From the NCBI RefSeq assembly GCF_002953735.1, contig NZ_CP025536.1, positions 1,060,001 to 1,124,000 on the forward strand: DNA of 64,000 bases, given 5' to 3'. The notes under the pieces were generated by a model. That model searched no databases and was not told the origin of the DNA. It was given only the letters and a program-made list of their open reading frames with translations. Both the position numbers and the translations under genes were made by a program. Source of the DNA: Streptococcus pluranimalium (GTDB lineage: Bacteria; Bacillota; Bacilli; Lactobacillales; Streptococcaceae). Shown here in pieces: positions 55,768-64,000 of this stretch. The number at the start of each line of letters is the position of its first letter. Position 1 is the stretch's first letter.

Positions 55768-57330
55768 ATGACTGACGTTTCGCTTTTGAATGATGTTCAA
55801 AAAATCATTGTCCTTGACTATGGTAGCCAGTACAACCAATTGATCGCTCGCCGTATCCGTGAATTTGGTGTCTTTTCAGAGTTGAAGAGCCACAAAATCA
55901 CAGCTGCTGAAATCCGTGAGATTAACCCTATTGGTATTGTTCTATCTGGTGGTCCTAATTCGGTATATGCTGATAATGCTTTTGGCATTGATGAGGAAAT
56001 CTTTGAATTAGGTATTCCAATCTTAGGTATTTGTTATGGAATGCAACTTATCACTCATAAACTAGGTGGTAAGGTTGTTCCTGCTGGTGATGCTGGAAAT
56101 CGTGAGTATGGCCAATCCTACCTCCGCCTAAAACAAACTTCAGAACTATTTGCTAACACACCAGAACAACAACTTGTTTTGATGAGTCACGGTGATGCCG
56201 TTACTGAAATTCCTGACGGGTTTCAACTCGTTGGTGACTCTGTTGACTGTCCATATGCTGCTATGGAAAATACAGACAAAAACATCTACGGTATCCAATT
56301 CCACCCAGAAGTTCGTCACTCTGAATACGGAAACGATATGCTCCGTAATTTCGCCATGAACATCTGTGGAGCTAAAGGTGACTGGTCTATGGATAACTTC
56401 ATTGATATGGAAGTTGAGAAAATCCGTGAAACCGTTGGTGATAAAAAAGTTCTTCTTGGTCTTTCAGGTGGAGTTGACTCCTCAGTTGTTGGTGTACTTC
56501 TTCAAAAAGCGATCGGTGACCAATTAACATGTATCTTTGTTGATCACGGTCTGCTCCGCAAAAACGAAGGCGACCAAGTCATGAACATGCTTGGTGGCAA
56601 GTTTGGCCTCAATATTATCCGTGTCGATGCTTCAAAACGTTTCTTGGACCTTCTCGCTGATGTTGAAGATCCTGAGAAGAAACGTAAAATCATTGGTAAC
56701 GAGTTCGTTTACGTCTTTGATGACGAGGCAAGTAAACTTAAAGGCGTTGACTTCCTAGCTCAAGGTACCCTATATACCGATATCATCGAATCTGGTACTG
56801 AGACAGCTCAAACGATCAAATCACACCACAACGTTGGTGGTCTTCCAGAAGATATGCAATTCCAATTGATTGAACCACTTAACACTCTCTTCAAAGATGA
56901 AGTGCGTGCACTTGGTACAGCACTTGGTATGCCTGATGAGATTGTTTGGCGCCAACCATTCCCAGGACCTGGACTGGCTATCCGCGTTATGGGCGCTATT
57001 ACAGAGGAGAAATTGGAAACCGTTCGTGAGTCTGATGCCATCCTCCGCGAGGAAATTGCTAAAGCTGGCTTAGACCGTGATGTTTGGCAATACTTTACAG
57101 TTAATACAGGAGTTCGTTCTGTTGGTGTTATGGGTGACGGCCGTACTTACGACTACACTATCGCTATCCGTGCTATCACTTCTATCGATGGTATGACAGC
57201 TGACTTTGCTCAACTCCCTTGGGATGTCCTCAAGAAAATTTCAACACGTATCGTCAACGAAGTTGATCACGTTAACCGCATCGTCTACGATATCACAAGT
57301 AAACCACCAGCAACCGTTGAGTGGGAATAA
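55768..57330 (+). CDS. guaA: GMP synthase (glutamine-hydrolysing)
   Basis: The 520-residue enzyme converts XMP to GMP using glutamine and ATP. The N-terminal glutaminase has [18 protein letters not shown], the Cys in [15 protein letters not shown] and the His/Glu in [13 protein letters not shown]. The synthetase part has the PP-loop [13 protein letters not shown] and ends PPATVEWE, the normal terminus. AGGAAGG lies before the ATG. The gene faces away from gntR and is followed by repeat copy 3. Confidence 0.96.
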   Translation: MTDVSLLNDVQKIIVLDYGSQYNQLIARRIREFGVFSELKSHKITAAEIREINPIGIVLSGGPNSVYADNAFGIDEEIFELGIPILGICYGMQLITHKLGGKVVPAGDAGNREYGQSYLRLKQTSELFANTPEQQLVLMSHGDAVTEIPDGFQLVGDSVDCPYAAMENTDKNIYGIQFHPEVRHSEYGNDMLRNFAMNICGAKGDWSMDNFIDMEVEKIRETVGDKKVLLGLSGGVDSSVVGVLLQKAIGDQLTCIFVDHGLLRKNEGDQVMNMLGGKFGLNIIRVDASKRFLDLLADVEDPEKKRKIIGNEFVYVFDDEASKLKGVDFLAQGTLYTDIIESGTETAQTIKSHHNVGGLPEDMQFQLIEPLNTLFKDEVRALGTALGMPDEIVWRQPFPGPGLAIRVMGAITEEKLETVRESDAILREEIAKAGLDRDVWQYFTVNTGVRSVGVMGDGRTYDYTIAIRAITSIDGMTADFAQLPWDVLKKISTRIVNEVDHVNRIVYDITSKPPATVEWE

Positions 57331-57403
57331 CATTCTTATAATACCAAAAGAGGCTTGGTACAAACTTCAATTTTTACCTTCCTTTTTGAAAATTCAACAG
57401 TAT

Positions 57404-57453
57404 AAAATAGCTTAGAATTCATGTTCCGAGAGAACATCATTCTAAGCTATTTT
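57404..57453. repeat. Dispersed palindromic element, copy 3
   Basis: The left arm AAAATAGCTTAGAAT plus CATGTTC (57404-57426) pairs with the right arm GAACATC plus ATTCTAAGCTATTTT (57432-57453), with a loop of CGAGA. The arm cores match copies 1, 2 and 4, but the loop-near bases are changed in a compensatory way (ATGTTC/GAACAT for ACGTT/AACGT). It follows guaA and probably terminates it. Confidence 0.8.
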
Positions 57454-57466
57454 CTGTTTTTAAGAC

Positions 57467-57734
57467 TTTGTACTTAGAACTATGCTGTCCACTCATTAAG
57501 ACCTTACCATCAATAGGCTAATGCTAAAACTCCTAGCCAAGTAACGCTTTTAAAAGCCACCTTTTCCATAAATACTTCTAGTTGGTAGACTACTAAGTAA
57601 TAATGTTGAAGATCACTTTGGTATATTAACATTTCTCAATCATAACTCAAAAAGAAAAAAATTAGCAAATTTAGCCTCAGACAAAGCTATTCTCTTTCTA
57701 GTTCCTCTTGTCACTATATGTGATAATTGTCTTA
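57467..57734. other. Non-coding gap between guaA and glmM
   Basis: This AT-rich stretch holds no start-bounded frame of useful length, repeat or RNA that I can recognise. Its ends are the repeat copy 3 and the terminator. Confidence 0.5.
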
Positions 57735-57790
57735 TTAGGCACAAAGCCCCTACTAGAATAATACTCCTAGTAAGGGCTTTGTGGCTATTT
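57735..57790. terminator. Terminator near the end of glmM
   Basis: CACAAAGCCC, TACTAG ... CTAGTA and GGGCTTTGTG pair in a long stem, with a T-run (TTTTTT) on the plus side. The glmM stop lies 55 bases further, so it can end either strand. Confidence 0.7.
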
Positions 57791-57844
57791 TTTATTAAAT
57801 GGAAAGGCTAACCTCATTGACGATATCCATCACTAATTTTAGCA

Positions 57845-59197
57845 TTAGTCAATGCCAATTTCTGCACGTACAACATCCGCAATAGTATCCACGTAATAAT
57901 CAACTTCTGCATCAGTTGGTGCTTCTGCCATCACACGAAGTAACGGCTCCGTACCGCTTGGACGAACAAGAATACGACCATTACCAGCCATTTCAGCTTC
58001 CATCTTAGCGATAATATCAGAAATAGCTGGAACTTCCATACTTTTCTCTTTCATGGCATTGTCAACACGAATATTGACGAGCTTTTGGGGATAGATAGTG
58101 ACTTCTGATGCTAGCTCAGACAAAGTTTTTCCTGTTTCTTGCATGACCTTAGTTAGCTGAATTGCGGTCAATTGTCCATCACCAGTTGTATTATAGTCCA
58201 TGATGATGACATGTCCTGATTGTTCGCCTCCTAGATTATAACCTGATTGACGCATTTCTTCAACGACATAACGATCACCTACAGCTGTAACTACTTTTTC
58301 GATCCCTTCAGCTTCTAAAGCCTTGTGAAATCCTAAATTAGACATTACAGTGGTGACAATAGTATTTTTTGCTAACTGTCCATTTCGAGCCATATGCTTG
58401 CCGATGATATACATGATTTTATCACCATCAACAATTGCACCAGTTTCATCTACAGCAATCAATCGGTCACTATCGCCGTCAAAAGCCAAACCAATCGCAG
58501 AACCTGTTTCTTTGACTAATTCTTGCAAAGCTTCTGGATGTGTTGAACCAACTCCAGCATTGATGTTTAAACCATCTGGCTTATCACCAATAACTGAAAT
58601 ATCAGCTTCTAAGTCTAGGAAAACATGACGCGCAGAACGATGAGCTGCACCATTAGCACCATCAAGAGCAACTTTCATACCATTGAGTTTAATTCCCGTC
58701 GAAACAAGAAAAGCTTCATACTTACGTAAACCTTCAGGATAGTCAACAAGATTTCCTAATCCTTGAGCCGATGGGCGAGGAAGAGTATCTTCTTCTGCAT
58801 CCAACAATGCTTCAATCTCAGCTTCTAGAGCATCGCTTAATTTAAATCCGTCATTGGCAAAAAACTTGATACCATTATCTTGAGCTGGATTATGACTAGC
58901 AGATATCATAACACCTGCACTAGCATTTTCAGTCCTTACAAGATGAGAAACACCCGGTGTAGCTAAAACACCTAATCTGTAAACTTCTATTCCCACTGAG
59001 AGAAGACCAGCGACTAAAGCTGCTTCTAACATTTCACCTGAAATACGCGTATCACGCGCTACAAAAACCTTGGGACGTTCTTCTTCGTGTTGACTAAGAA
59101 CATATCCACCAAAGCGTCCGAGTTTAAAGGCTAATTCTGGTGTTAATTCTAGATTTGCTTCTCCTCGTACACCATCTGTTCCAAAATATTTTCCCAT
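57845..59197 (-). CDS. glmM: Phosphoglucosamine mutase
   Basis: This 450-residue enzyme interconverts glucosamine 6- and 1-phosphate for UDP-GlcNAc and cell-wall synthesis. The active Ser lies in [19 protein letters not shown], the metal loop is FDGDSDRL, the sugar loop GGEQSGHVI, and the C-terminal RVDNAMKEK and [15 protein letters not shown] bind phosphate. It is the third gene of the conserved cdaA-cdaR-glmM operon, where GlmM inhibits CdaA by direct contact, linking wall precursors to c-di-AMP. Confidence 0.96.
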   Translation of the reverse strand: MGKYFGTDGVRGEANLELTPELAFKLGRFGGYVLSQHEEERPKVFVARDTRISGEMLEAALVAGLLSVGIEVYRLGVLATPGVSHLVRTENASAGVMISASHNPAQDNGIKFFANDGFKLSDALEAEIEALLDAEEDTLPRPSAQGLGNLVDYPEGLRKYEAFLVSTGIKLNGMKVALDGANGAAHRSARHVFLDLEADISVIGDKPDGLNINAGVGSTHPEALQELVKETGSAIGLAFDGDSDRLIAVDETGAIVDGDKIMYIIGKHMARNGQLAKNTIVTTVMSNLGFHKALEAEGIEKVVTAVGDRYVVEEMRQSGYNLGGEQSGHVIIMDYNTTGDGQLTAIQLTKVMQETGKTLSELASEVTIYPQKLVNIRVDNAMKEKSMEVPAISDIIAKMEAEMAGNGRILVRPSGTEPLLRVMAEAPTDAEVDYYVDTIADVVRAEIGID

Positions 59198-59246
59198 AAT
59201 TATTAGCGCTTAGGCGCTCCTCCATTTTTCTAAAAGTTTTTTTACT

Positions 59247-60206
59247 TTATTTCTTAGTAGTTGTCAGCTTAACGGTAACAGTTTGTGGTACTATCGTCAC
59301 ATTAGAAGCCGATAAGGAAACTGTTTTCGAGATATCTTTCGAAACGCCTGTAATATCAACAGTCCCCTCAACACTATCTGTAGCATCAAGTTCTTCCTGT
59401 GTTCCTGAAACAATAACTGTCTCTTGACTTAACTTGTAATTAATATTTGATAATTTATCCGATAAGACACCTGTTACTGACAAATTAATCGGTACTTCCT
59501 TAGTTAATTTTTTGACAGAGACCTTAATTTGAGTTTTGGCAGGGTCAACAATAGATGCCAAAATAGTTCCATCTGCAGCGACTGCTTGTAAATTAACCGT
59601 TCCATTAAAGTCACTACTTAAAACCTTATCAGATGGCATAATAGCTTCGACATGATCAATTTGTTCCAGAGTTGATTCATTGCTTGTAACAGTCACTTCA
59701 GAAACACCTATATCCACACTATCAACCTTATACCCATCTGCTACCTGATCTGGTGAAATCGTTGATTTTACTTTAAAGGTTTTGCTAGCTTTTTTCCCAA
59801 TATTGATAGCAATATTTTTGGGATTGACAGCCGCATTCATATCTCTTGGTAAGCCTACCACTTTTAACTTGGCATTCGTCGTTCCAGGTTTTACATTTGA
59901 TAAATCCGCAACAACCTTGAAATGACGTGTATCTTCATTTATCTCAGAGTCAAGTTTAATGCGATTTGTTGAGGTTAAATAAACTTCTGCTTCGTATGAA
60001 TACCCACTAATAAAATACTTATTCGTATCATACTTAATATCAATGGGTACACTTTTTATGGTGTGACTATAGGTCTCAGTTACTCGCGACAATTGTGTCC
60101 CAGAAGCATTATAAGTAGTTGCTTTAGCAACTAAAAATAAGAGTAATGAGAAGAAAAGAGAAATAATCACATAAAAAATTGACTGGTTAAACCATTTCTT
60201 AATCAT
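59247..60206 (-). CDS. cdaR: CdaA regulator CdaR (YbbR-domain protein)
   Basis: The 319-residue membrane-anchored protein has one N-terminal helix (FYVIISLFFSLLLFLVAK) and then three or four extracellular YbbR repeats, each about 85 residues with VxVxG... and PxxV patterns. CdaR binds CdaA and changes its activity. The ATG at 60206 overlaps the cdaA stop (ATGA) and has AAAGGGGG four bases upstream; a longer in-frame start lies inside cdaA. Confidence 0.9.
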   Translation of the reverse strand: MIKKWFNQSIFYVIISLFFSLLLFLVAKATTYNASGTQLSRVTETYSHTIKSVPIDIKYDTNKYFISGYSYEAEVYLTSTNRIKLDSEINEDTRHFKVVADLSNVKPGTTNAKLKVVGLPRDMNAAVNPKNIAINIGKKASKTFKVKSTISPDQVADGYKVDSVDIGVSEVTVTSNESTLEQIDHVEAIMPSDKVLSSDFNGTVNLQAVAADGTILASIVDPAKTQIKVSVKKLTKEVPINLSVTGVLSDKLSNINYKLSQETVIVSGTQEELDATDSVEGTVDITGVSKDISKTVSLSASNVTIVPQTVTVKLTTTKK

Positions 60207-61057
60207 TTTTCCCCCTTTCCAAACAAGCGTTCTTTCCAACTTCGTGTTTTAACAGCATCAGATAATAAGATTTCTCGGAGTATCAATTCAAAACTATCAT
60301 TACTTAAATCATGCTGGAAACGCCCATTATGTGTGACAGAAAGACTACCTGTTTCTTCAGAAACAACAATCGTTAAAGCATCTGAATGCTCAGATAATCC
60401 AATAGCCGCACGGTGTCTTGTTCCAAATTCCTTTGAAATAGCCGTTGATTCAGTCAAAGGCAAATAACAACAAGCCGCTGCAATCTTTTTCCCTCTGATA
60501 ATAACCGCTCCATCATGTAATGGCGTATTTGGGATAAAGGTATTAATCAATAACTGACTGGATACGTCTGCATTCAAGGAAATACCTGTATTGATATATT
60601 CGCGTAGAGTCTGTGTTCCCTGAATAGATATTAGAGCACCAATCTTACGTGGGCTCATGTAAGCAACTGATTTAACAAGTGCGTCTATCAACTTCTCTTC
60701 ATCTGTAAGAACAGATGAGCCTGGTGTAAATAGTTGGGTAGTTTTCCCAAATTTTTCTAAACCTAAACGAATTTCTGGTGCAAAGATAACGACACCTGCT
60801 ATAACACCATAGGTAATAATCTGATTCATCAAATAAGTGATCGTTGTTAAACCAATAAACTCAGCTAATAATTTTAAGATGATAAATAAGATAATCCCTT
60901 GCACCAAGGACATGATTTTAGTACCAGCCAAAGCTTTTATGAAACGATAAATTAAGTAGGCGACAATGGCAACATCTAACAGGTTTACTAAAATTGTCAA
61001 AGGGTTATCAAAGAGTGATTGCCAGAATCTAGCATCAAACTGTGAAAAAAAACTCAT
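60203..61057 (-). CDS. cdaA: Diadenylate cyclase CdaA
   Basis: This 284-residue membrane enzyme makes cyclic di-AMP from ATP, controlling potassium uptake, osmotic balance and wall stress. Three N-terminal helices (about 15-85) precede the DAC domain with LHDGAVIIRG (DGA) and GTRHRAAIGLSE (RHR), then VVSEETGSLSV. AGAGG lies before the ATG. The order cdaA-cdaR-glmM is canonical and murT-gatD diverges from it. Confidence 0.95.
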   Translation of the reverse strand: MSFFSQFDARFWQSLFDNPLTILVNLLDVAIVAYLIYRFIKALAGTKIMSLVQGIILFIILKLLAEFIGLTTITYLMNQIITYGVIAGVVIFAPEIRLGLEKFGKTTQLFTPGSSVLTDEEKLIDALVKSVAYMSPRKIGALISIQGTQTLREYINTGISLNADVSSQLLINTFIPNTPLHDGAVIIRGKKIAAACCYLPLTESTAISKEFGTRHRAAIGLSEHSDALTIVVSEETGSLSVTHNGRFQHDLSNDSFELILREILLSDAVKTRSWKERLFGKGEK

Positions 61058-61129
61058 ACTGGTACCTCTCTTGATTGGAACCTATATTCACAGGTTCTTG
61101 ATAATGCCTTAAAGACAGGCACTCGTTTT

Positions 61130-61138
61130 ATTATAGCA
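61130..61138 (-). promoter_or_regulatory. Extended -10 of cdaA-cdaR-glmM
   Basis: On the minus strand TGCTATAAT (TATAAT at 61130-61135) lies 73 bases before the cdaA ATG. A short hairpin TGCC/GGCA follows in the leader. Confidence 0.55.
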
Positions 61139-61165
61139 CTTTTTCTAGCTAGTTTGTAGCATTTT

Positions 61166-61180
61166 TGTTAAAATAAAGAC
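61166..61180 (+). promoter_or_regulatory. Extended -10 placing the murT start at the ATG
   Basis: TGTTAAAAT (TAAAAT at 61169-61174) is followed by AAAGAC and the ATG at 61181. There is no AGGAGG-like site, so a leaderless mRNA is predicted. It lies next to the divergent cdaA promoter. Confidence 0.6.
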
Positions 61181-62524
61181 ATGACTATGAAAACTCAAAT
61201 GGGAATTTTAGCTGGTAGAACAGCTCATTTTGTTCTTTCAAAAATGGGACGTGGTTCAACTTTACCTGGTAAGATTGCCCTAAAATACGATGCAACTATT
61301 TTAGACACTCTGGCGAAAGATTATGAAATTGTGGTTATCACCGGTACTAATGGTAAAACCCTTACAACCGCTCTAACCGTTGGTATCCTTAAGGAAGCTT
61401 TTGGAGATATTGTGACTAATCCGAGTGGTGCTAACATGATCACAGGGATTACCTCTACTTTTTTAACTGCCAAACCCGGTAAATCAGGTAAAAAAATCGC
61501 AGTCTTAGAAATCGACGAAGCAAGTCTACCAAAGATCACCGAATATATCACCCCAAGTCTTTTTGTTTTTACCAACATTTTCCGAGACCAAATGGATCGT
61601 TATGGAGAGATTTATACTACCTATGACATGATTTTAGCTGGGGCTGCCAAGGCACCGAATGCTACTATTTTAGCTAACGGAGACAGTCCTCTGTTTCATT
61701 CGCGTCAAGTAGTGAATCCTTTGCAATTTTATGGTTTTGATACAGAATCTCATGAGCCAAAATTAGCTCACTACAATACTGAAGGGATTGTCTGTCCAAA
61801 ATGCGAACACATTTTGCAATACAAGATGAACACTTATGCCAATCTTGGGGACTATATCTGTCTCAACTGTGACTTCAAACGCCCTCATTTAGATTACAAA
61901 CTGACTGCTCTAACCAATATTACCAATACGACTTCCGAATTTGTTATTGATGGTCAGGATTACAAAATCAATGTAGGTGGTCTCTATAATATCTACAATG
62001 CCCTCGCTGCTGTCTCAGTTGCTGAGTTCTTTGGCGTTTCACCTGAACAAATCAAGGCTGGTTTTGATAAGAGCCGTGCCGTCTTTGGTCGTCAAGAAAC
62101 ATTTAAAATCGGTGATAAATCATGTACTTTGGTCCTCATAAAAAATCCTGTCGGAGCCAGTCAAGCACTTGATATGATTAAGTTGGCAGATTATCCCTTC
62201 TCTTTGTCTGTCCTTTTAAATGCTAACTATGCAGATGGGATTGATACTTCCTGGATTTGGGACGCTAATTTCGAGGCTGTTAACGACATGGATATTACAG
62301 AAATGAATGCTGGTGGCGTGCGCCACTCCGAAATAGCTCGTCGTCTCCGTGTGACTGGCTATCCAGAGAACAAGATTCGTCAAGCTGAAAAGTTGGATGA
62401 TATCATGACCATGATTGAAAACCAAGACGCCGATCACGCTTATATCTTGGCAACTTATACTGCCATGCTTGAGTTCCGAGAAATCCTCGCAACTAAAAAA
62501 GCTGTTGGAAAGGAGATGCATTAA
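61181..62524 (+). CDS. murT: Lipid II isoglutaminyl synthase, Mur ligase subunit MurT
   Basis: The 447-residue subunit activates the D-Glu of lipid II for amidation by GatD. The Mur-ligase ATP loop is [15 protein letters not shown], followed by [16 protein letters not shown], a Cys4 zinc ribbon ([11 protein letters not shown] ... YICLNCDF) and the C-terminal DUF1727 region. The complex changes D-iso-Glu to D-iso-Gln in the stem peptide. The ATG at 61181 has no Shine-Dalgarno; the stop shares a base with gatD (TAATG). Confidence 0.95.
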   Translation: MTMKTQMGILAGRTAHFVLSKMGRGSTLPGKIALKYDATILDTLAKDYEIVVITGTNGKTLTTALTVGILKEAFGDIVTNPSGANMITGITSTFLTAKPGKSGKKIAVLEIDEASLPKITEYITPSLFVFTNIFRDQMDRYGEIYTTYDMILAGAAKAPNATILANGDSPLFHSRQVVNPLQFYGFDTESHEPKLAHYNTEGIVCPKCEHILQYKMNTYANLGDYICLNCDFKRPHLDYKLTALTNITNTTSEFVIDGQDYKINVGGLYNIYNALAAVSVAEFFGVSPEQIKAGFDKSRAVFGRQETFKIGDKSCTLVLIKNPVGASQALDMIKLADYPFSLSVLLNANYADGIDTSWIWDANFEAVNDMDITEMNAGGVRHSEIARRLRVTGYPENKIRQAEKLDDIMTMIENQDADHAYILATYTAMLEFREILATKKAVGKEMH

Positions 62525-63312
62525 TGGTCTATACTTCTTTACAATCTCCCAATAATCACAATTATGACTATGAGTTAAATGTTGCCCACCTCTATGGTAA
62601 TCTCTTAAACACCTATGGTGACAACGGCAATATTCTCATGATAAAGTACGTCGGCGAAAAATTAGGGGCCAAAATGACCTTTGATATCATCTCAGTCGGT
62701 GATTCATTTGATAACGATCACTATGATATCGTCTTTTTCGGTGGTGGACAAGATTACGAGCAATCAATTGTCGCCAAAGACTTACCTAGCAAGCGAAGCA
62801 CTATTGATCAGTTCATTCAAGACGACAAGGTCATTTTAGCCATCTGTGGTGGCTTCCAACTCTTGGGACAATATTATGTTCAAGCTAACGGTGTCAGAAT
62901 TAATGGCATTGGGGTTATGGGACACTATACCCTCAATCAAGAAAATAACCGTTTTATCGGTGACATCAAGATTCACAATGACGAATTTAACGAAACCTAT
63001 TACGGCTTTGAAAACCATCAAGGACGAACCTTCCTTTCAGATGATGAAAAACCTTTAGGTCGAGTTGTTTACGGGAATGGTAACAATGAAAAGGATGATA
63101 GCGAAGGTGTTCACTATAAAAATGTCTATGGCTCTTACTTCCATGGTCCTATCCTATCACGTAATGCCAATCTTGCTTATCGTTTAGTCACTACTGCTCT
63201 TCGTAACAAATACGGCAAGGACCTCATCTTGCCAAGCTACAATGACATTCTTAGCCACGAAGTTCCTGAAGAATACGGCGATGTTAAATCCAAAGCTGAA
63301 TTTGATAAATAA
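62524..63312 (+). CDS. gatD: Lipid II isoglutaminyl synthase, glutaminase subunit GatD
   Basis: The 262-residue class I-like glutaminase supplies ammonia to MurT. The nucleophile Cys lies in [14 protein letters not shown] and the His in [13 protein letters not shown]-terminal [17 protein letters not shown] is typical of GatD. It starts inside the murT stop, matching the known 1:1 complex. Repeat copy 4 follows and probably terminates the operon. Confidence 0.95.
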   Translation: MVYTSLQSPNNHNYDYELNVAHLYGNLLNTYGDNGNILMIKYVGEKLGAKMTFDIISVGDSFDNDHYDIVFFGGGQDYEQSIVAKDLPSKRSTIDQFIQDDKVILAICGGFQLLGQYYVQANGVRINGIGVMGHYTLNQENNRFIGDIKIHNDEFNETYYGFENHQGRTFLSDDEKPLGRVVYGNGNNEKDDSEGVHYKNVYGSYFHGPILSRNANLAYRLVTTALRNKYGKDLILPSYNDILSHEVPEEYGDVKSKAEFDK

Positions 63313-63323
63313 CGGATAAAGAC

Positions 63324-63420
63324 GCTAGATAAAAAGCCTTAAATAAAAAATAGCTTAGAAAGACGTTCTCATGAAACGTTGATTCTAAGCTATTTTTAAT
63401 TGTTTAATTGCCAATAGAAA
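63324..63420. repeat. Dispersed palindromic element, copy 4
   Basis: The left arm AAAAAATAGCTTAGAAAGACGTT (63345-63367, written here as AAAATAGCTTAGAAAG core) pairs with AACGTTGATTCTAAGCTATT (63375-63394). Flanks match copy 2: GCTAG plus an A-run before and GCCAATAGAAAG after. It lies between the convergent gatD and MATE genes. Confidence 0.8.
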
Positions 63421-63448
63421 GGATAAATTCTAAGTGACCAAGCTCATT

Positions 63449-64000
63449 TTAGACACTCAAATTTTCCTTAGGCATCCTTTTAAATTCAATCACGATGAAA
63501 ATAGCAGCCATAATAAAAGTCACAAAGTCAGAAACAGGTCCTCCAAGCATAACCCCTTTAACACCAAACAAACGAGCAAAGAGAATCATCAAAGGAATGA
63601 GCAAAATCAACTGACGCAACATCGATAAAATGGTTCCCTTCCATGCCTTACCAATTGAGGTAAAATAGGTTGAAATGGAAATCATGAAGCCATTGGTGAT
63701 TGAGAAGAACAAGAACGTTCTCATGTAATATTTTCCGAATTCAAGATAAAGACCACTATCGCCAGAACCAAACAATGAAATCAGTTGTCCTGGTAACAAT
63801 TCAAAGGCCATCCATGCAAGAACAGAGACTACTGCCACACTCTTCATCAAAACCTTAAAGGTTTCGCGTACTCGTGGGAAATTCTTAGCCCCATAGTTAA
63901 AACCAATAATAGGCTGACTCCCTTGTACCATGCCAAGGACAATAGCCATGAAAATGACATTAACTTTCATGACAATTCCTGCAATAGCAATGGGAATATC
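63449..64000 (-). CDS. MATE-family efflux transporter (partial, 5' end outside window)
   Basis: About 184 C-terminal residues are visible in frame to the right edge. They include MVQGSQPIIGFNYGAKNFPRV, the conserved GxxP...YG(A)K(N) entry to the second six-helix half of MATE transporters, then five helices and a charged end (EFKRMPKENLSV). It would export drugs or metabolites in exchange for Na+ or H+. The start is beyond 64000. Confidence 0.88.
   Translation of the reverse strand, partial: DIPIAIAGIVMKVNVIFMAIVLGMVQGSQPIIGFNYGAKNFPRVRETFKVLMKSVAVVSVLAWMAFELLPGQLISLFGSGDSGLYLEFGKYYMRTFLFFSITNGFMISISTYFTSIGKAWKGTILSMLRQLILLIPLMILFARLFGVKGVMLGGPVSDFVTFIMAAIFIVIEFKRMPKENLSV

Noticed and set aside
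1..64000. CRISPR array, tRNA or rRNA genes
   Set aside because: No regularly spaced direct repeats, cloverleaf-like segments or rRNA motifs were seen on reading both strands.

Overview
The window is a low-GC Firmicutes chromosome segment, almost certainly Streptococcus. The evidence is a wzg-wzh-wzd-wze capsule head, an M26-type surface protease with a YSIRK-like signal and an N-terminal LPSTG, a cdaA-cdaR-glmM operon next to murT-gatD, the relQ-nadK-rluD cluster, a BOX-like repeat and an ISL3-family (IS1167/IS1193-like) remnant. The housekeeping gene set resembles that of pyogenic-group streptococci, but the species cannot be read from this sequence alone. No rRNA, tRNA, CRISPR array or prophage was seen.

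Layout. 1-2118 (minus): rluD-like gene (cut by the window edge), nadK and relQ, coupled by overlaps. 2248-9300: CYTH phosphatase, a VOC protein, prs, a cysteine desulfurase with DUF1831 and DUF4649, rex with a glutamine amidotransferase, and radC. 9494-12797 (minus): AI-2E permease, SGNH hydrolase, pepV. 12942-14581: decayed ISL3 element with an extra IS end. 14635-32439 (minus): an 18-gene Wzy-type capsule locus, from wzg at 32439 down to tagD. 32616-38516: uvrC, HAD phosphatase, a MerR regulator with two aldo/keto reductases, and two small cysteine-cluster proteins. 38893-45081: the giant zinc metalloprotease. 45252-48587: BCCT transporter and zinc alcohol dehydrogenase. 48719-52454: a quinone/respiration cluster (polyprenyl synthase, NDH-2 fused to a DoxX-like domain, HepI-like membrane protein). 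52534-57330: ffh, ylxM, CPCC protein, gntR, guaA. 57845-63312: glmM-cdaR-cdaA, with divergent murT-gatD. 63449-64000: MATE efflux pump, cut by the edge.

The capsule genes read as one pathway. A 4,6-dehydratase and a 4-ketoreductase-like SDR probably make a 6-deoxy-HexNAc nucleotide, which the small PglC-like transferase could load on undecaprenyl phosphate. Further glycosyltransferases, a WbsX-like protein, two acyltransferases and a CDP-glycerol-dependent glycerophosphotransferase extend and decorate the repeat unit. Wzx exports it, Wzy polymerises it, and Wzg/Wzh/Wzd/Wze control and anchor the polymer. This assignment is family-level inference; the sugars are not proven.

Regulatory patterns stand out. 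uvrC, hepI and murT each have an extended -10 (TGnTAtAAT or TGnTAAAAT) exactly six bases before the ATG and no Shine-Dalgarno, which suggests leaderless mRNAs. The MerR gene and its divergent reductase each have a 19-bp promoter spacer holding the same dyad. A palindromic element of about 50-100 bp occurs four times at gene ends.
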